Assembly (NCBI GenBank): GCA_905236615.1
Contig: CAJORC010000057.1
Location: 1 to 9,366, forward strand
DNA from: an uncultured Lachnospiraceae bacterium
GTDB taxonomy: Bacteria; Bacillota; Clostridia; Lachnospirales; Lachnospiraceae
Reading direction: 5' to 3'
Length of the DNA: 9,366 nucleotides
Part shown: piece after piece, positions 1 to 7,305 of the stretch
Position numbering within the stretch: the stretch's first letter is position 1
Layout: each line of letters opens with the position of its first letter
Position numbers and translations under genes: made by a program
The notes under the pieces: model-generated
Seen by the model: the letters and a program-made list of their open reading frames with translations, nothing else
What the model was told of the DNA's origin: nothing
Databases searched by the model: none

Positions 1-756
1 CTGGGAACGCCGTTCATCGGGATAGAGATCAAGAAGTCCCATTACGGTTTCCACTGCGCTCATCGTATACATTGAAGAAAAAACCAGTCTGCCTGTATCG
101 GCAGCCATAAAAATCTTGGAAGCTTCATTCTCATTTTCAGGACCTCTGAGTTCCAGCACATCAGGATCCTGTTTAAGCGCGGAATTTAATGCAGTTATAT
201 AATCCTTTGCATCAAGACCTATTTCTCTCTGGTTTACCGTCGCCATATTATGCGAATGCAGATATTCTATGGGATCTTCCAGAGTTATTATATTGCAGGC
301 CCGCGTCATATTTATCTTTTCTATCATTGACGCTATGACCGTGGATTTTCCTGAACCTGCGGGTCCTGTTATCATTATAAGTCCTCTGCGTTCGTCACAG
401 AGTTCCATCACGTTCTCGGGAATTTTTAAGACTGAGGTGTCCGGGATCTTCATATCCACAAGACGAAGTGCGATAGTTATGCTTCCTCTCTGTTTATAGG
501 CATTAACCCTGTAACGTCCTGCCGACGGTATTGAAACGGACAAATCTATCTCACCATCCGTTTCGAAACGTTCTCTCTGATCGGGAGACATAAGGCTCAG
601 GAGTATCTCTAAGGTATCTGAAGGGGTCATTTTATGGAAATTTGTGGTAATTATATCACCATGCACTCTGAAGCGCGGCGAAACACCGACGCTTATATGT
701 ACGTCCGATGCATCCGCCTCCGATGCCTGACGCAGCAATTCATAAATATCCAGCAT
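1..756 (-). CDS. PilT-like type IV pilus retraction ATPase paralogue with degenerate catalytic motifs (3' end outside window)
   Basis: The 252 visible residues match the PilT/GspE secretion-ATPase family. The N-terminal PAS-like domain carries the family's ASDVHIS signature (residues 16-22). The RecA-like domain has a good Walker A, GPAGSGKST (131-139), and an Asp box, LEDPIEYLH (159-167), followed by VNQREIG (174-180). PilT normally powers pilus retraction as a cytoplasmic hexamer. Here the Walker B segment, usually DPDVILVGEMRD, reads DPDVLELRGPEN (197-208) with no indel, so the catalytic Glu position is Gly. The His box, usually LHTNSA, reads MYTMSA (229-234), so the His is Tyr. ATP binding seems possible, but hydrolysis is doubtful. 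The ATG start is well supported by AGGAGG 7 nt upstream and by the family-typical N-terminus. It lies 32 bp after the EAL gene, probably in the same transcript. The C-terminal AIRNLRE region is beyond the edge. Family assignment is firm; motor function is not. Confidence 0.88.
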   Translation of the reverse strand, partial: MLDIYELLRQASEADASDVHISVGVSPRFRVHGDIITTNFHKMTPSDTLEILLSLMSPDQRERFETDGEIDLSVSIPSAGRYRVNAYKQRGSITIALRLVDMKIPDTSVLKIPENVMELCDERRGLIMITGPAGSGKSTVIASMIEKINMTRACNIITLEDPIEYLHSHNMATVNQREIGLDAKDYITALNSALKQDPDVLELRGPENENEASKIFMAADTGRLVFSSMYTMSAVETVMGLLDLYPDERRSQ

Positions 757-763
757 CCCCTTG

Positions 764-769
764 CCTCCT
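764..769 (-). promoter_or_regulatory. Shine-Dalgarno of the PilT-like gene
   Basis: A perfect AGGAGG on the minus strand lies 7 nt before the ATG at 754-756. It fixes the start of the PilT-like ATPase and suggests efficient, independent initiation even though the gene follows the EAL gene closely. Confidence 0.85.
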
Positions 770-788
770 AAAGATTTATCACACTGCT

Positions 789-2462
789 TTAAACACCATT
801 TCTTTCATTTTTCAGCATCTCCGTAAAGTCTGCTGCCGGAATGGGTTTTGAGAAATAAAATCCCTGAACTACGTCGCAGCGGACACTCTTCAGGAATTCC
901 ACCTGGTCTTTTTTCTCCACTCCCTCTGCGATAACGAGTATTCCGAGCTGTTTTAACATCCTTACTATGTTTTCGACAACTATCTCACCCTTCCGGGTCA
1001 TCAGCAGTTCATCCACGAAATATTTATCTATCTTGACAACGTCGACAGGTGCTTCCCTCAGCATATTAAGTGAAGAATAACCTGTTCCGAAATCGTCCAT
1101 TTCAACGACAAAGCCGATCTTCTTAAGCTCTTCCATCTTTTTATAAAGAGTTGCAACATTCTTTATAAAAAGAGTCTCCGTTATCTCAAGCTCAAGATAT
1201 TTATTTTCTATACCGTGTTTCTTTGTTATCTCGCTTAAAGTAACTTCAAGTTCCGTATTTGTGATATGATAACGCGAAATATTTACGGAAACAGGTATGT
1301 CAAAACCCATTTTCTGTATATCGGAAATATAGGCTGCAGCCTGATTCCACATATACTCGTCAAGTCTCTTTATAAAGCCGTTCTCTTCAAACAGCGGCAG
1401 GAAATCATTCGGCATACGGATCTCACCGCCGTGATTCCAGCGGACAAGTGCCTCTGCGCCATAGATTTTCCCCGTAACAAGGCTTATCTTCGGCTGCAGA
1501 TACATTATGAACTCACCGTTCTTAAGTCCGTCTTCCATCTCGCTTTCCATTTCGGAATAACGCTGTCTCTGAAGCCTGATCTTATCATTATAGAAGCAGT
1601 AATTGATCTCTCTGTTACCCTTCACACACTTCTTTGCAAGCTGGCTTCTGTCACCCATAAGCTGGACCGGAACATCCTTATTTATGATCTTATATATTCC
1701 GAATTCAAGTCCTGCCCCGCTTCTCTTGGCCTCTTCCGGGTCAAATTCTTCCGTAAGGGTTCTTGCGAAATCAACAAGCTCGTCATCGTTTTCATACTTT
1801 TTAAGTATCATGAAACTCTCATCAGCATAACGGCAGCCCAGTTCGCCCCATCGCAGATGATTCTTTATGCACTTGGACAGATATCTTACACAGCGTTTTC
1901 CCGTATCGGGTCCGAAACGGTCATTGATCGCGCCGTAATTGTCTATTCCTAAAGTAAAGAGGGCATATTCGTCATCTTCCGACACGAAAATCTCTACCAT
2001 CTTCTCATAAAAAGCATCCTGATTATAAAGCTGGGTCACGGTATCAAAGGTTGAACGGTATTCAAGCTCTCTCTTTGCCAGTATCTCAGAATTAACATCC
2101 TGAAGGATAACAATGAGCCTGACTGTCTGGTTGTTCAATCCGTTGAGCTGCTCTGCCGTAACCTTAAACCACCTGATCTTATCGTCTATACACTTTATCC
2201 GTATCAGAGCCCTCTTGCGTCCGCCGTTCTCCTCAAGCAGCTTAACAAAAGAATCAAACCTTTCGCGATCCTGTTCCACGACAGGGAGATTTTTCAGAAG
2301 AGACATCTGATCCTTAAGCATCTCATCCGTCAGCGGAAACATATATTCATAAGACGCACAAATACAATAACCGGGGCCATACGAATCGTATTCGAAAACG
2401 TATGTCCCGCTTATTTCATTTGCTTCTTCATACCGTTCTATTTCTCTGATAAAGCGATTCAC
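789..2462 (-). CDS. PAS-like / degenerate GGDEF / EAL c-di-GMP phosphodiesterase
   Basis: A 557-residue cytoplasmic protein with no membrane segment or signal peptide. Residues about 20-135 look like a PAS/PAC sensor domain. Residues about 136-292 are a GGDEF domain whose signature is ADESF (213-217) and whose inhibitory I-site is RWGE (204-207) instead of RxxD, so cyclase activity is unlikely. The EAL domain (about 305-550) keeps every catalytic landmark I can place: EAL 337-339, N394, E426, DDFGTGYSSL (456-465), K477, E513 and Q533. It should hydrolyse c-di-GMP to pGpG. The degenerate GGDEF may act as a GTP-sensing regulatory module, as known for some GGDEF-EAL proteins; that is inference. 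The start is GTG (2460-2462) with GGGGGAA just upstream. A sigma-A-like promoter sits 54-82 bp upstream, and the PilT-like gene follows after 32 bp. Confidence 0.93.
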   Translation of the reverse strand: MNRFIREIERYEEANEISGTYVFEYDSYGPGYCICASYEYMFPLTDEMLKDQMSLLKNLPVVEQDRERFDSFVKLLEENGGRKRALIRIKCIDDKIRWFKVTAEQLNGLNNQTVRLIVILQDVNSEILAKRELEYRSTFDTVTQLYNQDAFYEKMVEIFVSEDDEYALFTLGIDNYGAINDRFGPDTGKRCVRYLSKCIKNHLRWGELGCRYADESFMILKKYENDDELVDFARTLTEEFDPEEAKRSGAGLEFGIYKIINKDVPVQLMGDRSQLAKKCVKGNREINYCFYNDKIRLQRQRYSEMESEMEDGLKNGEFIMYLQPKISLVTGKIYGAEALVRWNHGGEIRMPNDFLPLFEENGFIKRLDEYMWNQAAAYISDIQKMGFDIPVSVNISRYHITNTELEVTLSEITKKHGIENKYLELEITETLFIKNVATLYKKMEELKKIGFVVEMDDFGTGYSSLNMLREAPVDVVKIDKYFVDELLMTRKGEIVVENIVRMLKQLGILVIAEGVEKKDQVEFLKSVRCDVVQGFYFSKPIPAADFTEMLKNERNGV

Positions 2463-2515
2463 TTTAGTTCCCCCGAATTAACAAAAAAGCCTTATAAAAT
2501 TACCCATTATGAATT

Positions 2516-2544
2516 ATTTTAACTTATTTTCAGCGCAGACTCAA
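2516..2544 (-). promoter_or_regulatory. Predicted sigma-A promoter for the EAL-pilT-like pair
   Basis: On the minus strand, TTGAGT (2539-2544) and TAAAAT (2516-2521) are separated by 17 bp. They match 4/6 and 5/6 of the housekeeping consensus. The site lies in the 109-bp gap after hemW and would start a transcript with a leader of about 50 nt. I see no riboswitch-like structure in that leader and no convincing terminator for hemW before it, so read-through from lepA-hemW remains possible. Confidence 0.55.
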
Positions 2545-2571
2545 TGATATGCGTGTACTAAAAACGATACG

Positions 2572-3708
2572 TTAAAAGAGATACTCAGCCATCAGAGCAT
2601 TTGAAACGTCAAGTCCTGTTTCAGAAAAAGCCCATCTGTCCTTTAAGTGTTCGATCATTCCGTCACTTTTCTGCTTTTCAAGGATCTCGCCATAGACATC
2701 CGTCATTTCCCTGCCGAAATTCTTTTTGAAATCCTCTTCGCTGACTCCTTCGACCTTCCTTAAGCCAAGGAACATGAACTCTTCCATTTCATCCTTTTCG
2801 GAAAGTATCTGCGTCTTGACCCCTGCCATTCCGTTGGAAGCAATATACTGTTTCAAATGCCTTGTATTTGAAAAACGGGTATGCCCCATAAGGGAAGCAG
2901 CACCGATGCCGAAGCCGAGGTACTCTCCCCTGTTCCAGTAGACAAGATTATGCCGGCACTCAAAACCGGGTTTTGAATAGTTTGAGATCTCATATCTCAT
3001 ATATCCATGTTCGGCAAGATAGCTTCTTGTCATCCTGTCTATTTCAATTTCCGTATCTTCATCGGGAAGCTTCAATTCTCCCTCTGCTGCCGCTTTGGCA
3101 AAAGGTGTTCCTTCTTCTATGATCAGTGAATAAACAGATATGTGTTCCGGATGCAGACCCACAACCCTTTCAAGGCTTATCTGCATCTTTTCAACTGTCT
3201 GATTTGGCAGTGACGACATCAGGTCGATATTAACATTATCGAATCCTGCTGCCCTTATTATTCCGTAAGAATTTAAGAATATTTTGTAATCGTGAATACG
3301 TCCGAGCTTTCTAAGTTCGTCGTCAAAAGTCGACTGAAGTCCGATGCTCAGACGGTTTACGCCTGCTAGCTTATAATCCGCAAGCGAAGATTTTCTGACC
3401 GTTCCCGGATTGACCTCCATAGATATTTCCGCATCTTCCGCAAATTTGAAACGACGGCGCAGTATCTCCATGATCTTTACAATATAAAAAGACTGCACGC
3501 ATGAAGGCGTACCCCCGCCTATAAAGACGGAGGTAACGATATGGTGCGAACCGTCAGTGTGCATTATCTCATGCAGAAGCGCATTCACATATTTATATTT
3601 CGTCTCGTCTGTAGCCTGTGCAGAAAGGAAATCACAATAGCGGCACTTCTGCTCACAGAACGGGATGTGGATATAAATGGCCAAAGGCCGGAGGTCATTA
3701 TTGTTCAT
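2572..3708 (-). CDS. hemW: HemW, radical SAM heme chaperone
   Basis: A 378-residue radical SAM protein. The 4Fe-4S cysteines are C18, C22 and C25 in [14 protein letters not shown] (14-27). GGGTP (64-68) and EVNPGT (98-103) help bind [11 protein letters not shown] is at 119-126, and the HNLVYW signature (253-258) together with a C-terminal winged-helix-like region marks the HemN/HemW family. The length and the absence of the longer N-terminal region of catalytic HemN favour HemW, which binds heme and delivers it to target proteins. The often-used label 'oxygen-independent coproporphyrinogen III oxidase' is probably wrong for it. The ATG overlaps the 3' end of lepA by 11 bp, and no Shine-Dalgarno sequence is visible before it, so its translation is likely coupled to lepA. 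The lepA-hemW pair is conserved in Firmicutes. Confidence 0.95.
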   Translation of the reverse strand: MNNNDLRPLAIYIHIPFCEQKCRYCDFLSAQATDETKYKYVNALLHEIMHTDGSHHIVTSVFIGGGTPSCVQSFYIVKIMEILRRRFKFAEDAEISMEVNPGTVRKSSLADYKLAGVNRLSIGLQSTFDDELRKLGRIHDYKIFLNSYGIIRAAGFDNVNIDLMSSLPNQTVEKMQISLERVVGLHPEHISVYSLIIEEGTPFAKAAAEGELKLPDEDTEIEIDRMTRSYLAEHGYMRYEISNYSKPGFECRHNLVYWNRGEYLGFGIGAASLMGHTRFSNTRHLKQYIASNGMAGVKTQILSEKDEMEEFMFLGLRKVEGVSEEDFKKNFGREMTDVYGEILEKQKSDGMIEHLKDRWAFSETGLDVSNALMAEYLF

Positions 3709-5509
3709 CTAGTTTGAGAACACTTAAGAAGGCCGATTTAGGTACTTCTACAGAACCTATCTGGCGCATCTTTTTCTTTCCTTCCTTCTGTTTTTCGAGT
3801 AGCTTTTTCTTTCTTGAAATATCTCCGCCATAGCACTTTGCAAGAACATCTTTACGATATGCCCTTACTGTCTCCCTTGCTATGACTTTGCCGCTGACCG
3901 CTGCCTGTATGGGTACCTCAAACATGTGTCTGGGTATTTCATCCTTGAGCTTCTCACACATTTTTCTGCCGCGTTCATACGCACTGTCCTTAAATACTAT
4001 GAAGGAGAGTGCATCAACATATTCTTTATTAATAAGTATATCAAGTTTTACAAGGTCTGATTTCTCATAACCCTTAAGCTCATAGTCAAATGAAGCATAG
4101 CCTCTTGAACGGCTCTTAAGCGCATCAAAGAAGTCATAGATTATCTCGTTCAGGGGCAGATCGTACTTAAGCATTACCCTTGTTGTCTCAATATAATCCA
4201 TTCCTGTCTGTATACCGCGTCTTTCCTGGCAGAGCCCGATTATCGCGCCCAAATATTCTGTGGAAACCATGATCTCCGCAGAAACCATAGGTTCTTCCAT
4301 ATGCTCGATTTCAGATGGATCCGGCAGATTTGCGGGGTTTGTAAGGTCAAAATTCGTTCCGTCAGTCTTAAAGACCTTATAAACAACGCCCGGCGCGGTC
4401 GTTACAAGCTCAAGCCCGTACTCTCTTTCAAGACGTTCCGTTATGATATCGAGATGCAGAAGTCCAAGGAAACCGCATCTGAAGCCGAATCCGAGTGCTG
4501 CAGAAGTTTCAGGTTCGAAGCTGAGTGACGCATCGTTAAGCTGCAGCTTTTCCAAAGCATCCCTGAGATCTGGATATTTTGCCGTATCCTGAGGATAAAT
4601 TCCGCAGTATACCATGGGATTTACCTTACGGTATCCCGGAAGTGCCTCCGCACAGGGGCTCTCACTGTTCGTCACGGTATCACCGACTCTTGTTTCTTTC
4701 AGGTCTTTAATGCTTGCGGTGATATAGCCTACCATTCCCGCTGTCAGCTCATCGCAGGGAATGAATTTTCCTGCGCCGAAGTAACCGACTTCCACTACTT
4801 CGTCTGTCCTTCCCGTGGCCATGAATTTTATCGGGGTACCTTTTTTTACAGTACCGTCCATTACCCGTACAAAGACTATTACCCCCCTGTAGGAATCATA
4901 CAGAGAGTCAAATATAAGACACTTGAGTGCTGCATTGCTGTCACCCGTCGGTGCCGGTATTTTTTCAACTATAGATTCAAGGACCTCGTCTATTCCGACT
5001 CCCTGTTTTGCCGATATTCTGGGTGCATCTTCACAGTCAAGTCCTATAACGTCTTCCACTTCAGCTGCCACCCTGTCGGGTTCCGCAGACGGCAGATCTA
5101 TCTTGTTCAGCACAGGAAATACATCAAGGTCATGGTCAAGCGCCAGATATACATTTGCCAGTGTCTGGGCCTCTATTCCCTGCGCCGCATCAACCACAAG
5201 TATCGCACCGTCACAGGCCGCAAGGCTTCTGCTGACTTCGTAGTTAAAATCCACATGTCCCGGAGTATCTATCAGATTAAAGCAGTATTCTTCACCGTTC
5301 TTTGCCTTGTATATCGTTCTTACCGCCTGTGACTTTATGGTTATTCCTCTTTCACGCTCAAGGTCCATATTGTCAAGTATCTGATCCTGCATTTCTCTTT
5401 CTGTCAGAAGTCCGGTCTTTTCAAGTATTCTGTCTGCAAGTGTTGATTTTCCGTGATCTATATGTGCTATTATGCAGAAGTTTCTGATATGATCCTGTGC
5501 TATGTTCAT
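3698..5509 (-). CDS. lepA: Elongation factor 4 (LepA), ribosome-associated GTPase
   Basis: A full-length 603-residue LepA/EF4 (family about 600). The GTPase domain shows the P-loop AHIDHGKST (15-23), the switch I-type RERGITIKS (52-60), DTPGHVDF (81-88) and NKID (135-138). The EF-G-like domains follow, and the LepA-specific C-terminal domain ends in the characteristic basic stretch [18 protein letters not shown] and a short tail. EF4 acts on translating ribosomes and has been linked to back-translocation and to 30S biogenesis. The ATG start gives the usual [16 protein letters not shown] beginning; GAAAGG lies 11 nt upstream, a longish spacing. The gene follows the rpsT terminator and probably has its own promoter in the AT-rich gap 5510-5570, where only weak candidates such as TATAAA are seen. 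hemW overlaps its 3' end. Confidence 0.98.
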   Translation of the reverse strand: MNIAQDHIRNFCIIAHIDHGKSTLADRILEKTGLLTEREMQDQILDNMDLERERGITIKSQAVRTIYKAKNGEEYCFNLIDTPGHVDFNYEVSRSLAACDGAILVVDAAQGIEAQTLANVYLALDHDLDVFPVLNKIDLPSAEPDRVAAEVEDVIGLDCEDAPRISAKQGVGIDEVLESIVEKIPAPTGDSNAALKCLIFDSLYDSYRGVIVFVRVMDGTVKKGTPIKFMATGRTDEVVEVGYFGAGKFIPCDELTAGMVGYITASIKDLKETRVGDTVTNSESPCAEALPGYRKVNPMVYCGIYPQDTAKYPDLRDALEKLQLNDASLSFEPETSAALGFGFRCGFLGLLHLDIITERLEREYGLELVTTAPGVVYKVFKTDGTNFDLTNPANLPDPSEIEHMEEPMVSAEIMVSTEYLGAIIGLCQERRGIQTGMDYIETTRVMLKYDLPLNEIIYDFFDALKSRSRGYASFDYELKGYEKSDLVKLDILINKEYVDALSFIVFKDSAYERGRKMCEKLKDEIPRHMFEVPIQAAVSGKVIARETVRAYRKDVLAKCYGGDISRKKKLLEKQKEGKKKMRQIGSVEVPKSAFLSVLKLDEQ

Positions 5510-5570
5510 TAATAAAAATACCTTTCGTGTTTGTTTATATTTATAAATTTATCATAAATTTCGCAAATAT

Positions 5571-5604
5571 AAAAGAGCGAGGACAGAGGGATCCTCGCTC
5601 TTTT
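5571..5604 (-). terminator. Intrinsic terminator of rpsT
   Basis: A perfect 13-bp inverted repeat (5571-5583 with 5592-5604) encloses an 8-nt loop. The stem core is GC-rich (GAGCGAGGA) with A/U-rich flanks. Read on the minus strand it ends in UUUU-A-U-A-UUU, as expected for termination after rpsT (stop at 5642). Read on the plus strand it also ends in five U, so it could work in both directions, but no plus-strand gene is seen to use it. Confidence 0.92.
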
Positions 5605-5641
5605 TCAGATACAATATTTATATATGCAACTCTTTTATGAC

Positions 5642-5905
5642 TTAAGCCATTTTGTTTACAGCCTTTGTAAGACGTGAAACCTTTCTTGAAGCGTTGCATC
5701 TGTGATAAACGCCTTTTGAGCCAGCCTTCTCGATTGTTGAGATTGCTGATGTAAGAGCCTTTGCAGCATCTTCCTTGTTTCCTGTTGCAATTGCAGCGTA
5801 AACCTTCTTTGTTGCGTTCTTTACGCCTGTTCTTACAGACTTGTTACGGTCAGCTCTCTTTGCGCTTGTGATTATTCTCTTCTTTGCAGATTTAATATTA
5901 GCCAA
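5642..5905 (-). CDS. rpsT: 30S ribosomal protein S20
   Basis: An 87-residue S20, the usual family length. It starts (M)ANIKSAKKRI, has the typical Lys/Arg/Ala-rich helical composition, and ends NRKSVRTG... to SRLTKAVNKMA. S20 binds 16S rRNA early in 30S assembly. I chose the TTG at 5903-5905 as the start because GGAGGT lies 7 nt upstream and because all S20 proteins begin at the ANIKSA motif. The in-frame ATG five codons upstream overlaps that Shine-Dalgarno itself and would add a non-conserved EVKT extension. A TTG start is notable because S20 genes in other bacteria also use weak start codons (UUG in E. coli rpsT), where it contributes to autoregulation. The gene has its own strong promoter and terminator and is thus a monocistron ahead of lepA. 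Confidence 0.97.
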   Translation of the reverse strand: MANIKSAKKRIITSAKRADRNKSVRTGVKNATKKVYAAIATGNKEDAAKALTSAISTIEKAGSKGVYHRCNASRKVSRLTKAVNKMA

Positions 5906-5912
5906 TGTTTTT

Positions 5913-5918
5913 ACCTCC
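5913..5918 (-). promoter_or_regulatory. Shine-Dalgarno that sets the rpsT TTG start
   Basis: GGAGGT on the minus strand, 7 nt before the TTG at 5903-5905. The competing ATG (5918-5920) overlaps the first base of this site and has no comparable site upstream, so the TTG is the true start. Confidence 0.88.
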
Positions 5919-6001
5919 ATTTCCCGGATATTCTCGTTCTACTGAGCACTCTTTTTCCATGCCTGACACTTTGACAATGGTTTATGAGTGCATACCCATG
6001 T

Positions 6002-6030
6002 ATTTTAATACCGAAGACAGGTGTTGTCAA
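6002..6030 (-). promoter_or_regulatory. Strong sigma-A promoter of rpsT
   Basis: A consensus -35 TTGACA (6025-6030), a 17-bp spacer and TAAAAT (6002-6007) on the minus strand. Transcription would begin near 5995, giving a leader of about 90 nt before the TTG start. The strength suits a ribosomal protein gene. The -35 lies only about 12 bp after the stop of the small upstream ORF. Confidence 0.85.
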
Positions 6031-6041
6031 CAGTATTTTTT

Positions 6042-6284
6042 TTATTCTTCAAATTCGGCTACGACAAAGTAGGCTCCGCCATTTCCTTCCCTTACTTCTT
6101 TCACCTTGCCGTGGAAATTTTTCAGGGCTTCATGACGGGGGAAGTTTCCGGACATTGCTATTGCCGGGATTATTGTATAGTAGACTACGAGACCGCCCTG
6201 GAGCTGGGATTCTTCTACTTCAACCTCCGCTCCCGGAACTATGTGCTCGTATTTTATTTCCATTTTAAATTCCATTTCACGCAT
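6042..6284 (-). CDS. Small acidic protein of unknown function
   Basis: I do not recognise this 80-residue protein. It is rich in Glu, lacks membrane segments, a signal peptide or cysteines, and looks mainly beta: alternating hydrophobic runs such as GGLVVYYTIIPAIAM (30-44) and a C-terminal GGAYFVVAEFEE (69-80), with HGKVKEVRE (58-66) between. A compact beta-barrel or OB/SH3-like fold would fit, but this is only a guess. The ATG start has AGGAAA 6 nt upstream; M4 and M8 are possible alternatives. It lies 86 bp after the acyltransferase gene and directly before the rpsT promoter. No clear promoter is visible in the 86-bp gap, so it may be co-transcribed with mgtE. The Gly-Gly turns and balanced codons suggest a real gene rather than a chance ORF. 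Confidence 0.7.
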   Translation of the reverse strand: MREMEFKMEIKYEHIVPGAEVEVEESQLQGGLVVYYTIIPAIAMSGNFPRHEALKNFHGKVKEVREGNGGAYFVVAEFEE

Positions 6285-6370
6285 AATTAGTTTCCTATAG
6301 TGACGTTTTCCATTCCCCTCATTTGGATCTGTTAATTATCTGCAACTGATTTTCTTGAATTGGTTATCTA

Positions 6371-7261
6371 TTAAATTAATCCTGCCATATCTTTCAGGGC
6401 AAGTACTATGAAGCCATGAAAAAGATACACACCCTTTGTTTTTGCACCGAGTTTTGACATAAAGTTAAATTTTATATTCGGTATCAACAGATAAAAATAC
6501 ATTATGCAGACAAGTGCAACAACAAAATGCGTAAGTCTGATGATCATGGTCTCATGCGATACCGCATAAGGTGCACATTCATACAACCATACGTACGAAA
6601 GTTTCTGGGGATATGCCACGATCAGCCCTACTGCTGTACCAAAGGCTACGGCACTTATCATTGTTATTACACTCTTATGCGAATTATAGAATTCTATTAT
6701 CTCTGCCTTCCTATCTTTATCTTTCAATAAATTTGAAAAATAATACCCCATGATAAAGAAAGGAAAATAAACAAATATTCTAGATAAAGTAAACCTCATT
6801 CCAATTTCATGAATATATCCTACCCCAAGGCTTAAAGCCAGCGAAATAACCGTAATCGCAATATGTGTCTTCCTTCCGCCCCTTGATATCAGCGGCACCG
6901 AAAGACACCATACAACCATCGCCATCATATACCACATGATCCAGTATGGCTGGGCAAAGGTAAATGCCACGTCTTTTTCCGGATCGATTATGTAGTTTAC
7001 ATACAGAATATATGCTGCCTGAAATATCATATAGGGAACAACAAGTCCCGTAATTATCTTTTTCAGATTAAATTTCGCAAAGTATCCTGATATAAATATA
7101 AAGAGCGGCATGTGAAACGAATATATTATCTTATATATCGTCTTTACATTTCCGCTTTTCAAAAACAGTTCAAGGAGATGACCCACAACCACAAGGATTA
7201 TGAGCATCGCCTTGATATTATCCATCCTGTAATCTCTTTTTTTATCTTTCACTTTTTTCAC
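6371..7261 (-). CDS. Acyltransferase-3 family membrane protein (COG3594-like), C-terminally short
   Basis: A 296-residue polytopic membrane protein with about nine hydrophobic segments (approximately 18-34, 47-62, 68-90, 106-124, 132-150, 160-176, 197-216, 239-260, 274-292). Family signatures are DNIK (14-17) with H28 eleven residues after K17, SFHMPLFIFISGYF (48-61), SRIFVYFPFFIMGYYF (160-175) and GVYLFHGF (277-284). Members transfer acetyl or other acyl groups onto sugars of surface polysaccharides, antibiotics or lipids; the fucose O-acetylase-like group fits best. The substrate cannot be told, as no glycan genes are nearby. Compared with homologues of about 330-350 residues it stops right after the YLFHGF helix and lacks the usual last helix. 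The GTG start gives the expected N-terminus but has no good Shine-Dalgarno. mgtE ends 44 bp upstream, so read-through transcription is likely. Confidence 0.85.
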   Translation of the reverse strand: MKKVKDKKRDYRMDNIKAMLIILVVVGHLLELFLKSGNVKTIYKIIYSFHMPLFIFISGYFAKFNLKKIITGLVVPYMIFQAAYILYVNYIIDPEKDVAFTFAQPYWIMWYMMAMVVWCLSVPLISRGGRKTHIAITVISLALSLGVGYIHEIGMRFTLSRIFVYFPFFIMGYYFSNLLKDKDRKAEIIEFYNSHKSVITMISAVAFGTAVGLIVAYPQKLSYVWLYECAPYAVSHETMIIRLTHFVVALVCIMYFYLLIPNIKFNFMSKLGAKTKGVYLFHGFIVLALKDMAGLI

Positions 7262-7305
7262 ACTTTATCGGCATAGTCACGTTGCCGCTAATGAACAATC
7301 GTACA

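Noticed and set aside
2463..2571. Intrinsic terminator after hemW
   Set aside because: The only candidate is a 4-bp AACG/CGTT stem with a 3-nt loop before five T, too weak to call.
2572..3708. Catalytic coproporphyrinogen III dehydrogenase (HemN)
   Set aside because: Size, N-terminus and the lepA context fit HemW rather than true HemN; both share the radical SAM core.
4923..5243. Plus-strand 106-codon Ser/Ala-rich ORF
   Set aside because: Antisense to the conserved lepA GTPase region; low-complexity composition is typical of a reverse-frame shadow.
5510..5570. A distinct lepA promoter
   Set aside because: Several TATAAA-like boxes exist in this AT-rich gap, but none has a good -35 at proper spacing, so no single site can be supported.
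5906..5920. ATG at 5918-5920 as the rpsT start
   Set aside because: It overlaps the GGAGGT that serves the TTG at 5903-5905 and adds five residues not found in S20 proteins.
5984..6290. Two overlapping plus-strand ORFs of about 90 codons
   Set aside because: They are antisense to the small acidic protein and the rpsT promoter, have no ribosome binding site, and have an implausible composition; they are shadows.
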